Shown: piece after piece, positions 7,301 to 12,258 of the stretch
Layout: each line of letters begins with the position of its first letter
Numbering within the stretch: position 1 is the first letter of the stretch
DNA from: DATFWK01 sp035259345
GTDB lineage: Bacteria; Actinomycetota; Thermoleophilia; Miltoncostaeales; Miltoncostaeaceae
Length of the DNA stretch: 12,258 nt
Reading direction: 5' to 3'
Assembly (NCBI GenBank): GCA_035259345.1
Contig: DATFWK010000163.1
Coordinates: 1-12,258 of the forward strand
Translations under genes and position numbers: made by a program
Notes under the pieces: generated by a model
Database searches by the model: none
Told to the model about the DNA's origin: nothing
The model's input: the letters and a program-made list of their open reading frames with translations, nothing else

Positions 7301-7795
7301 GGCCGCGGCGGCCGTGCGGTGGCCGTGGTGTGCAAGGAGCCCGCGGCGCCGTGCCGGGAGACCGCGCGGCTCCTGCGTCGGGACCTCGGGGCGATCGGGG
7401 TCGACCTTCGAACCGAGCTCGTCGACGTCCCGACGCCGGTCGCCGCGCGCCGCAAGCGACCCCCCGACCTCATCCTGTCCGGCTGGGTCTACAACTACCT
7501 CGACGGGGCCGACGGACTGCGGGACGCGCTGCTCGCGCCGGACTTCACGATCCCGCAGGCGCTTCCCCCGGGTCCGTGGCGGGCTCGCCTGCAAGGCGCC
7601 GACCGCCTCGCCGGCCGCGCCCGCGAGCGGGCTTACGCCGACCTCGCGGTCGACCTCCAGCGCGACGCCGTCCCCTGGATCGTCTTCGCCCAGGCTCGGT
7701 TCCCCGAGCTGGTCTCCTCAAGGGTGGGATGCATCACGCGCGTCGCGGCCTATCCGCTCGTCGACCTGGCGGCGATGTGCCTGCGCCCCGGGTGA
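4373..7795 (+). CDS. Membrane Ser/Thr kinase fused to beta-propeller and family-5 solute-binding domain
   Basis: A 1140-residue receptor kinase. Residues 13-278 are a complete Hanks-type kinase: glycine loop GSGASGTVY (21-29), K43, alpha-C E62, HRDVKPAN with D137 and N142, DFG 158-160, GT 179-180, APE 185-187 and helix-F D199, so activity is expected. After a Pro/Arg linker (HRRRR, 291-295) a hydrophobic helix at 296-318 crosses the membrane. Residues 328-615 carry repeated LW[AV] blades with RIDP/KLDP turns, a YVTN/NHL-like propeller. Residues 628-1138 are an SBP_bac_5 oligopeptide-binding domain (LDPAIA, ATCAKVMNYPD, MRIRRGYRFS, PFFCVVPP, AGPYYV, RNPFYRGPRP, RRAASLAIDR). The order puts propeller and binding domain outside the cell and the kinase inside. 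No ABC permease genes adjoin it. Resemblance to PknD (kinase-NHL) and AfsK (kinase-propeller) supports signalling, probably through the BTAD regulator upstream (inference). The ligand is unknown. Confidence 0.95.
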   Translation: MPTTLPPGTIVADYRVAEPLGSGASGTVYLAEDLVLGRVVALKVLSPALASDERFRRRFLAESRLAASLEHPNILPVYAAGDADGLLYLAMRRVAGADLGAILGREGPLAPERTVALLGQAAEALDAAHAHGLVHRDVKPANMLVAREPGGEHLYLADFGLATHARSPESLSGGPGLVGTVAYVAPEQIDGRQVDGRADLYSLACCAFECLTGRRPFERDSDLAVLFAHLNEAPPSAHALHSDLPPGLDAVLKRALAKDPEERQASCAELVADMGRSLDPAAPVAAPARPHRRRRVAIVAAVALAAAAAIAVPLAVLGLRGGDDAVAQESVAALDPGTGQVTGDVPVGADAANVRAGPDGQLWALIPDERRLVAIDPRTGRAGRSIGLGVSPGGFAAGGGALWVADQGSSTILRIDPLHGDDVRRIELPRPPGVVNGGVKPEVHGLAVGSGSLWAAHGLSVVDRVDMATGRLVGRVPLTGARTPVTGEGQVWALTETGNAVRIDPRANRIVAQAHLHPVLADGVVQNGYLWVAISQDGAVWKLDPAGQVQGTVRTGPGPGAGMVAADGAVWVASGQTGTVSRIDATTGDVSTFRVRPGAGGIAQAGGRLWVAVGRAPGSGEAAPAGSVAHLVLSQDFLDLDPAIATNFAAWQVEYATCAKVMNYPDAGGAAGSRPVPELADAAPRVSSDGLTWTMRIRRGYRFSPPSGAPVTAQAVARSLERSLSPAYGPQSPGFFYLGDIAGARAFHDGRAGRVSGIRARGDVLTIRLVRPSGSLPTRLALPFFCVVPPGTPAVEGGVGSPVATAGPYYVRSKANGRMILLRNPFYRGPRPHGVARVQIDTDSASDAAIAAVERGSADQYSEFASVPLPAPLLPGSALDRRVGAGSADARAGRQRLFRLPVHGLHWLVLDTRHGIFRDIRMRRAASLAIDRRALAAIWGEEPEDRYLLPEVPGASPRHLDPLDGPDLARARTLARGRGGRAVAVVCKEPAAPCRETARLLRRDLGAIGVDLRTELVDVPTPVAARRKRPPDLILSGWVYNYLDGADGLRDALLAPDFTIPQALPPGPWRARLQGADRLAGRARERAYADLAVDLQRDAVPWIVFAQARFPELVSSRVGCITRVAAYPLVDLAAMCLRPG

Positions 7796-7841
7796 GCTGA
7801 AGCGGCCGTCCCGGTCCGGGCGGCCGGGCTGACGGCGCTGC

Positions 7842-7847
7842 TAGCGT
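7842..7847 (+). promoter_or_regulatory. putative -10 element (TAGCGT) of the MFS gene
   Basis: TAGCGT fits TAnnnT and lies in the 91-nt gap between the kinase and MFS genes, inside the palindrome GCTAGC (7840-7845). Transcription would begin near 7854, leaving a leader of about 33 nt that contains the Shine-Dalgarno site. No clear -35 is seen. The rest of the gap is GC-rich with no obvious terminator. Confidence 0.4.
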
Positions 7848-7873
7848 GGCGCCCCTGCGGGTCCGCGTGACGG

Positions 7874-7881
7874 GGAAGGAG
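7874..7881 (+). promoter_or_regulatory. Shine-Dalgarno site GGAAGGAG for the MFS gene
   Basis: A strong purine-rich site ends at 7881, five bases before GTG 7887. It overlaps the other in-frame GTG at 7881 and so decides for 7887 as the start. It is the best ribosome-binding site in the window; most other genes here lack one. Confidence 0.7.
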
Positions 7882-7886
7882 TGCCG

Positions 7887-9320
7887 GTGACAGCGCAGGC
7901 AAACCGGTGGAAGGCCCTCGCCGTGCTCGGCGTTGCCTACCTCATGGTGGTGCTCGACGTCTCGATCGTGAACGTCGCGCTGCCGTCGATCCAGAAGGAC
8001 CTCAACTTCTCGACCGAGGACCTCCAGTGGGTCATCAGCGCCTACGGGCTCACGTTCGGCGGCTTCCTCCTGCTCGGCGGACGGGCCGGCGACCTGCTCG
8101 GTCGCCGGAAGATCTTCATGATCGGCCTGGCGACCTTCTCGGCCTTCTCGCTCCTCTGCGGCCTGGCGCAGTCGGAAGGCATGCTGATCGCGGCACGTGC
8201 CCTGCAGGGCGCGGCGGCCGCGATGCTCTCGCCCTCGGTCTTCTCCATCACGCTCGTGACGTTCGAGGAGGGCGCCGAGCGCAACAAGGCGCTGGGCATC
8301 CTTGGAGGCATCGCAGGCTCCGGCGCAGCGATCGGGGTGCTGGCCGGCGGCATCCTCACGGAGTACCTCGGCTGGGAATGGATCTTCTTCGTCAACGTGC
8401 CGATCGGCATCCTGGCGCTGCTGCTCGCGCCGCGGTACGTGCAGGAGAGCAGGATCGAGGGCATGGAGCGGCGCTTCGACGCCGCGGGCGCGGTGACCGT
8501 CACGGGCAGCCTGATGATCCTCGTGTACGCCTTGACGCAGGCGAACAACGTCGGCTGGGGGACCTTCCGCACCATCGGCCTGCTCGTCCTCTCGGCGGTG
8601 CTCATGGCGGTGTTCCTGGTGATCGAGCAGCGCTCGCGGTTCCCGCTCGTCCCGTTGCGCTTCTTCAAGCGCCGGAACCCCACGGGCGCCAACATCATCG
8701 GCTTCCTGCTCGGGACGATGGTCTTCGGGATGTTCTTCCTGCTGTCGCTCTACATGCAGCAGATCCTGGGCTTCTCGGCGCTCAAGACCGGGGTCGGATA
8801 TCTGGCGGTCGCGCTCACTGCGGTGGTCGCCTCCGGCGTCGCCCAGGCGCTGGTCACCCGGTTCAGCGTCAAACCGGTGCTCGCGACGGGCATGCTGCTG
8901 CTCGGCCTCGGGCTCGTGTACTTCACGTTCATCTCGGTCGGAGGGTCATACTTCGCCGACCTCTTCCCGGGCTTCATCCTCACCGGCATCGGGCTCGGGT
9001 TCTCGTTCGTCCCGGTCTCGATCGCGGCGCTGGCGGGCGTGCCACCGCCGGAGGCCGGCCTGGCCTCCGGGCTCATCAACACGAGCCAGCAGATCGGCGG
9101 CGCCCTCGGAGTCGCGATCCTGACGACCGTGTCGACCACGCGCGCGGAGAACCTGATCGCCGACGGCACGCCGCAGCCGATCGCCTTCACCGACGGGTAC
9201 AGCCTCGCCTTCTGGGTCGCAGCGGCCTTCGCCCTGGCCGGCGTCATCGCGACGCTCCTGATCCTGAAACGTCCTGAGCAGGCGGCAGCGCCCGAGGCCG
9301 CGCCGGCCCCGGTCGGCTAG
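7887..9320 (+). CDS. DHA2-type MFS multidrug/proton antiporter
   Basis: A 477-residue polytopic inner-membrane transporter of the EmrB/QacA (DHA2) branch of the major facilitator superfamily, expected to export drugs or other small molecules against protons. The first helix carries the DHA2 motif LDVSIVNVALP (23-33). Motif A, GGRAGDLLGRRK (64-75), lies after the second helix. ARALQGAAAAMLSPS (103-117) matches the motif B region. The fifth helix holds a motif C-like GSGAAIGVLAGG (144-155), the antiporter signature with GAAIG in place of the common GPxxG. The hydrophobic segments fit the 14-helix layout. Start GTG 7887 is set by the Shine-Dalgarno site. The stop TAG lies in CTAG shared with the convergent phosphoesterase. 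Substrate is not deducible, and the local promoter suggests expression independent of the kinase gene. Confidence 0.93.
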   Translation: MTAQANRWKALAVLGVAYLMVVLDVSIVNVALPSIQKDLNFSTEDLQWVISAYGLTFGGFLLLGGRAGDLLGRRKIFMIGLATFSAFSLLCGLAQSEGMLIAARALQGAAAAMLSPSVFSITLVTFEEGAERNKALGILGGIAGSGAAIGVLAGGILTEYLGWEWIFFVNVPIGILALLLAPRYVQESRIEGMERRFDAAGAVTVTGSLMILVYALTQANNVGWGTFRTIGLLVLSAVLMAVFLVIEQRSRFPLVPLRFFKRRNPTGANIIGFLLGTMVFGMFFLLSLYMQQILGFSALKTGVGYLAVALTAVVASGVAQALVTRFSVKPVLATGMLLLGLGLVYFTFISVGGSYFADLFPGFILTGIGLGFSFVPVSIAALAGVPPPEAGLASGLINTSQQIGGALGVAILTTVSTTRAENLIADGTPQPIAFTDGYSLAFWVAAAFALAGVIATLLILKRPEQAAAPEAAPAPVG

Positions 9321-9955
9321 GGCGAGGGACGTCCGGGGACGCCGGGCCGCGGCGTCCCCACCGCCACGATGCGCGGCCGGATGCCGTCCCGGTCGATCTC
9401 GAGCAGGCCGATGCTGGGCGACGTCTCGCCGAGGCCGCGGCGGAAGCGCAGATAGGCCCGTGCGGCCGGGCCCTGGCCCTCGAGGCCGGCCCGGCGCTCC
9501 GGCAGGTCGATCGCGCCCGGGCTGAAGCAGAGCACTCCGTCCACCCTCCGGCAGATCGGCAGGTGGAGGTGGCCATGAACGAGGCAGTCGACCGAGCCGA
9601 AGCGCCGGATCATCGCCCGGTGGAACCCGAGCAGGCACGGGCGGCCGAGCGTGAGCGAAAGGCCGCCGGCGACGAGCTCCAGGGCACGCGAGCGATCGCC
9701 GTGGACCAGGCCGATCCGCCACCCGGCGGCCCGGACGACCCGCAGGCGGGGCAGCACGATGCCGGCGTCGCGGTCGTGGTCGCCCTGCACGGCCGCGACC
9801 GGGGCGACCTGCTCGAGGCGATCCAGCACCGCCAGCTCCGTGATGTCCCCGGCATGGAGGATCAGGTCGACGCCCTCCAGAGCCTCGAGCGTCCCGTCCG
9901 GCAGGCGGGCCACGCGCTCCCCGACGTGCGAGTCGGCGACGACGCCGACCAGCAT
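9317..9955 (-). CDS. YfcE-like calcineurin-type metallophosphoesterase
   Basis: A 212-residue dinuclear-metal phosphoesterase of the YfcE/MJ0936 type. Motifs in order are DSH (D8, H10), HAGD (34-37), GDHD (58-61), LVHGD (83-87) and GHLH (128-131), all the metal-binding blocks of the fold. The third block normally reads GN[HC]D; here Asn is replaced by Asp 59, a conservative but unusual metal-ligand change. The block before the end reads FSPGAIDLPER where relatives have NPGS. Phosphodiesters are the usual substrates, but the natural one is unknown. ATG 9955 starts directly at the first strand. A GTG at 9970 overlaps the esterase stop as GTGA and would add five residues, so it may be the real coupled start. 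This is the last gene of a three-gene operon. Confidence 0.87.
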   Translation of the reverse strand: MLVGVVADSHVGERVARLPDGTLEALEGVDLILHAGDITELAVLDRLEQVAPVAAVQGDHDRDAGIVLPRLRVVRAAGWRIGLVHGDRSRALELVAGGLSLTLGRPCLLGFHRAMIRRFGSVDCLVHGHLHLPICRRVDGVLCFSPGAIDLPERRAGLEGQGPAARAYLRFRRGLGETSPSIGLLEIDRDGIRPRIVAVGTPRPGVPGRPSP

Positions 9956-9966
9956 CGACCGCCGCG

Positions 9967-10986
9967 TCACCGGCCGAGGCGCTGCCGCAGGAACGCGAGC
10001 AGGCGCTCCAGGAAGCCCCGCGCCGCGTCGGTGTCGAGCTCGAACTGGTACTCGTGGCCGAGGGGCGGGTCGTGGTCGTCCGGAAAGAACAGCGTCTCCA
10101 CCTCGACCCCCAGGTCGTGCAGCCGCTCGGCAAGGAGCCGGGAGTGGGGCGCCAGCGGATCGGCGTTGCCGGCTGTGAGGAGGACGGGCGGGAACGCCGA
10201 GCTCACGTTGTCGGCGACGGACCAGGCCGCGAAGGCCGGGTCGTCGAGGAAGCGCCGCCTGCCCGAGTACGCCCACAGGACGATCTGCATGAAGCGGCGC
10301 CCGGCGGCGCTCGTGACCTGGCGGGCCAGCCCGAGGTCGTACGGCCCGCAGGCGAGGACGAGGGCGCGCAGCTGCCCCGGCGCGATCGTGGGTGCGACAC
10401 CGACGGCATCGGCGTAGCCGGGGGTGGTGACGAGCGCGGCAACCTGGGCGGCGATGTGTGCGCCGGCCGAGTCGCCCGCGATCGCGATGCGGCCCGGGTC
10501 GACCCCGAGCCGGCCGGCGCTCGCCTGCAGGTGCTCCACGGCCCGCAAGACCTGGCGCGGGGGCGCCGGGTAGCGGTGCTCGGGAGCGAGCGAGTAGCGG
10601 GGCGCGGCCACGACGTGGCCGCCGGCCGCCAGGAGCTTGAGGTAGCCGGCGACCTCCTCCTTCGCCCCGCCGATGAAGGCGCCCCCGTGGACCCAGACCA
10701 GGAGCGGCAGCGAGTCGCTCAGGCCGGCCGGCCGGTAGAGGTCGAGGAGCATGTCGGGCTCCTCGCCGTAGCGCTCGTCCGTCAGTGCGACGACGCCGGG
10801 CCCGGCGTGCCGCTCGAGGTCCTGCGCCATCAGGGCGCCGGTCGCGGCGAACCGCCTGCGCACCAGCAGCGCAGCCGGCCGCGGGCTGGCGAGCAGGCTG
10901 GCGCCGACCGCGGCCGAGAGAAAGCGCCTCGCGATGCGATCCCTGAGCGTGCCGTCGACCGGCGGCGGCACCCCACCGTCGAGCAT
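9967..10986 (-). CDS. HSL-family alpha/beta-hydrolase (esterase/lipase)
   Basis: A 339-residue esterase of the hormone-sensitive-lipase (family IV) group, hydrolysing short acyl esters or lactones. The oxyanion motif HGGAF is at 100-104. YSLAPEHRYPAP (131-142) is the family's hallmark stretch. The nucleophile elbow is GDSAG with Ser173, the acid is Asp276 in GNADP, and His311 in LGHEY is the likely third member of the triad (His305 is the rival). Residues 22-48 are mildly hydrophobic but do not form a clean signal peptide. ATG 10986 is chosen because GGAG lies four bases upstream. GTG 11010, overlapping the preceding TGA as GTGA, is the alternative and would add eight residues. Middle gene of the operon; substrate unknown. 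Confidence 0.92.
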   Translation of the reverse strand: MLDGGVPPPVDGTLRDRIARRFLSAAVGASLLASPRPAALLVRRRFAATGALMAQDLERHAGPGVVALTDERYGEEPDMLLDLYRPAGLSDSLPLLVWVHGGAFIGGAKEEVAGYLKLLAAGGHVVAAPRYSLAPEHRYPAPPRQVLRAVEHLQASAGRLGVDPGRIAIAGDSAGAHIAAQVAALVTTPGYADAVGVAPTIAPGQLRALVLACGPYDLGLARQVTSAAGRRFMQIVLWAYSGRRRFLDDPAFAAWSVADNVSSAFPPVLLTAGNADPLAPHSRLLAERLHDLGVEVETLFFPDDHDPPLGHEYQFELDTDAARGFLERLLAFLRQRLGR

Positions 10987-11006
10987 GCCCCGCTCCGTCA
11001 GTGGCC

Positions 11007-12092
11007 TCACCGGGACGCTCGGGCCGGCCCGAACGCGAGCCGCCAGAACTCGCGCATGAGCGGAGTCGGCGTCGGGCCGGCCATCTGGAGCTGGGTCAGG
11101 AGGACACCGCCCGTGTCGGTGGCCGGCGCGATGTGAGCGGTCGTGCCGGTGCCGCCGATCCAGCCGTAGCGGCCGTCGGCCGCGACGGAGCCGCCGAAGC
11201 CCCAGCCCGCGCCGTCGAGGAACACGGTCGAGGCGTCCCGCTGCTCCGGCGTCAGGTGGTCGGTGGTCATCAGCCGGACCGACCGGCCCGAGAGGAGGCC
11301 GTCGCCGTCCGCGAGCAGCATGCGCCCGAACCGGTGCAGGTCGGCGAGCGTGGAGACGAGACCGCCGGCGCCGGAGGGAAAGATCGGCGGCTCCGTCCAG
11401 AGCCGCTCCTGGTCCGGCGTGGGCCCGAGGGCGGCGGCGCGGTAGGGCGCCAGGCGGTCCAGCCGGTCCGCCGGGACGTGGAAGCCCGTGTCGCGCATGC
11501 CGAGCGGCTCGAACATCCGCTCGGCGAGGAAGGCCGGCAGCGACCGCCCGGAGGCGCGGGCGATCAGCACGCCCTGGATGTCGGAGCAGGTGTTGTAGAG
11601 AAACGCGTCGCCGGGCTGGCGGAGCATCGGCACCCCCGCGAGCGCGGCGACCCACTCGTCGGGCGTCATCCGAGGCCCGAACACCGGGAGCCTCCCGAAG
11701 AGCTCCTGGACGGCCGGGAGCGAGAAGTCGGCGGAGAAGCCCCACCCCGCCCGCGAGCTGAGGACGTCCTCGACCGTCACGGGCCGCGCGACCGGGACCA
11801 CCTCGTCGATCGGGCTCTCCGGCGTGCGCACGACCTGCGGCTCGGCGAGCTCGGGGAGCCATCGCCCGATCGGGTCGGCGAGCGCGACCAGGCCATCGTC
11901 GACGAGCAGCATGAGCGCTGCGGCGACGATCGGCTTGGTGATGGAGGCGATGCGGACGATCGAGCCGGGCTCGATCTCGCCGGCGGCGGCCACCTCGACC
12001 TCGTCCCCGCGCGCGACGAGGGCGGCGGCCCCCGGCGCGGCACCGTTGGCGACGGCAGCGTCGAGCATCTGTTGGAGATCGGTCAGCCGCAT
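11007..12092 (-). CDS. Class C beta-lactamase-fold serine hydrolase
   Basis: A 361-residue member of the beta-lactamase/transpeptidase-like (AmpC/EstB, Pfam Beta-lactamase) family. The catalytic SxxK is SITK at 50-53. The second motif is FLYNTCSD with Tyr166, as in family members that read YNT.SD rather than YxN. The third region is GGTGTTAH at 313-320, replacing the KTG/HTG box of true lactamases. No signal peptide is visible, which argues for a cytoplasmic esterase or peptidase rather than a periplasmic beta-lactamase. ATG 12092 is chosen since MRLTDLQQML is the typical first helix. Upstream in-frame codons are Arg-rich and unlike the family. A weak TTCAAT (12107-12102) lies close upstream and may act as -10. 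First gene of the minus-strand operon; its TGA overlaps a GTG of the esterase frame. Confidence 0.9.
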   Translation of the reverse strand: MRLTDLQQMLDAAVANGAAPGAAALVARGDEVEVAAAGEIEPGSIVRIASITKPIVAAALMLLVDDGLVALADPIGRWLPELAEPQVVRTPESPIDEVVPVARPVTVEDVLSSRAGWGFSADFSLPAVQELFGRLPVFGPRMTPDEWVAALAGVPMLRQPGDAFLYNTCSDIQGVLIARASGRSLPAFLAERMFEPLGMRDTGFHVPADRLDRLAPYRAAALGPTPDQERLWTEPPIFPSGAGGLVSTLADLHRFGRMLLADGDGLLSGRSVRLMTTDHLTPEQRDASTVFLDGAGWGFGGSVAADGRYGWIGGTGTTAHIAPATDTGGVLLTQLQMAGPTPTPLMREFWRLAFGPARASR

Positions 12093-12106
12093 ACCGGCGC
12101 CATTGA

Positions 12107-12250
12107 ACCAGCGTCGGCGGGGCGGCGTCGTCCCGGCGCTCGGACGGCTGGAAGTTCGCCGAACGCGCCTACGAGATCCGGTACCTCGACGTGACATCGC
12201 TGGCCGGCTCGGCGCCCGCCCCCCATGCCGTCCGGCCGGACGTCACCTAG
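12107..12250 (+). pseudogene. 5'-truncated coding remnant, possibly SnoaL/NTF2-like C-terminus
   Basis: An open frame begins after TGA 12104-12106 and ends at TAG 12248-12250. From 12143 it reads like genuine protein (DGWKFAERAYEIRYLDVTS), rich in aromatic and charged residues, unlike the Arg/Ala/Pro texture of shadow frames here. The 'dGWkfaeR' phrase is typical of the last strands of SnoaL-like/NTF2-fold proteins. There is no ATG, GTG or TTG before GTG 12191, and the rest of such a domain (about 100 residues) is absent because the divergent serine-hydrolase gene begins at 12092. I read it as the tail of a gene whose 5' part was lost. The resemblance is from memory of the motif only, so family assignment is tentative. 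Confidence 0.45.
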
Positions 12251-12258
12251 AGGCCGAT

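Noticed and set aside
4357..7800. A 1147-codon open frame on the + strand overlapping the whole kinase gene in another frame
   Set aside because: Its product is Arg/Gly/Pro/Ala-rich with no domain motifs, while the overlapping frame encodes a complete kinase and binding protein. This is a common artefact of very high GC.
7796..7886. Rho-independent terminator between kinase and MFS genes
   Set aside because: GC-rich self-complementary patches (GGCCGTCCCGG...CCGGGCGGCCGGG) exist, but there is no U-run, and such patches are common at this GC content.
10987..11862. Upstream extension of the esterase frame by almost 300 codons
   Set aside because: The extension lies inside the serine-hydrolase gene in another frame and has no fold signal; family homology begins after ATG 10986.
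11007..12092. A true beta-lactamase resistance gene
   Set aside because: No export signal and no KTG/HTG box in the usual form; more likely an esterase or peptidase of the same fold.
9563..12194. Long + strand open frames (9563-10417, 10054-11136, 11001-12194) opposite the minus-strand operon
   Set aside because: The minus strand carries clear catalytic motifs for three hydrolases; the + frames are their GC-rich shadows.

Overview
The window is about 75% G+C. It has tightly packed genes, frequent 4-nt start/stop overlaps, GTG/CTG starts and leaderless-looking promoters. Gene content (winged-helix/BTAD regulators, Ser/Thr receptor kinases, family-5 substrate-binding proteins of the 'ATCAK..NYPD' type) suggests a high-GC actinobacterium, most likely class Thermoleophilia (Solirubrobacterales/Gaiellales-like). 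This is inferred from gene style, since no marker RNA is present. I see no tRNA, rRNA, CRISPR array, IS element or attachment site.

Layout. (1) 2-1647, + strand: the 3' part of a GT4 glycosyltransferase, cut by the left edge, overlaps by ATGA a DUF2334/polysaccharide-deacetylase-like protein. This looks like the end of a glycan-modification operon. (2) 1720-7795, + strand: three regulatory or sensory genes in a row. They are a seven-unit PD40/TolB-like beta-propeller protein, a winged-helix-BTAD regulator carrying two universal-stress-protein-like domains, and a 1140-residue membrane Ser/Thr kinase whose outer part is a beta-propeller fused to a complete family-5 solute-binding domain. (3) 7887-9320, + strand: a DHA2-type MFS drug/proton antiporter with its own promoter and Shine-Dalgarno site. 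(4) 9317-12092, - strand: a three-gene operon read right to left, with a class-C beta-lactamase-fold serine hydrolase, an HSL-family alpha/beta-hydrolase and a YfcE-like metallophosphoesterase. Its last stop codon shares the palindrome CTAG with the MFS stop. (5) 12107-12250, + strand: a short 5'-truncated coding remnant, possibly the tail of a SnoaL/NTF2-like protein.

Working model. The centre of interest is the BTAD regulator/kinase pair. It has the logic of AfsR/AfsK in Streptomyces (BTAD-family regulator plus a propeller-bearing kinase) and of EmbR/PknH in mycobacteria. Here the kinase sensor is an oligopeptide/solute-binding protein fused behind a propeller, and the regulator carries USP-like domains in place of the NB-ARC/TPR or FHA modules. 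No ABC permease or ATPase genes accompany the binding domain, so it probably senses rather than feeds a transporter. Whether the MFS exporter or the downstream hydrolases are controlled by this pair cannot be told from sequence.

Spaces between genes are short. The largest are 1648-1719, with no clear terminator, and 7796-7886, which holds the MFS promoter.
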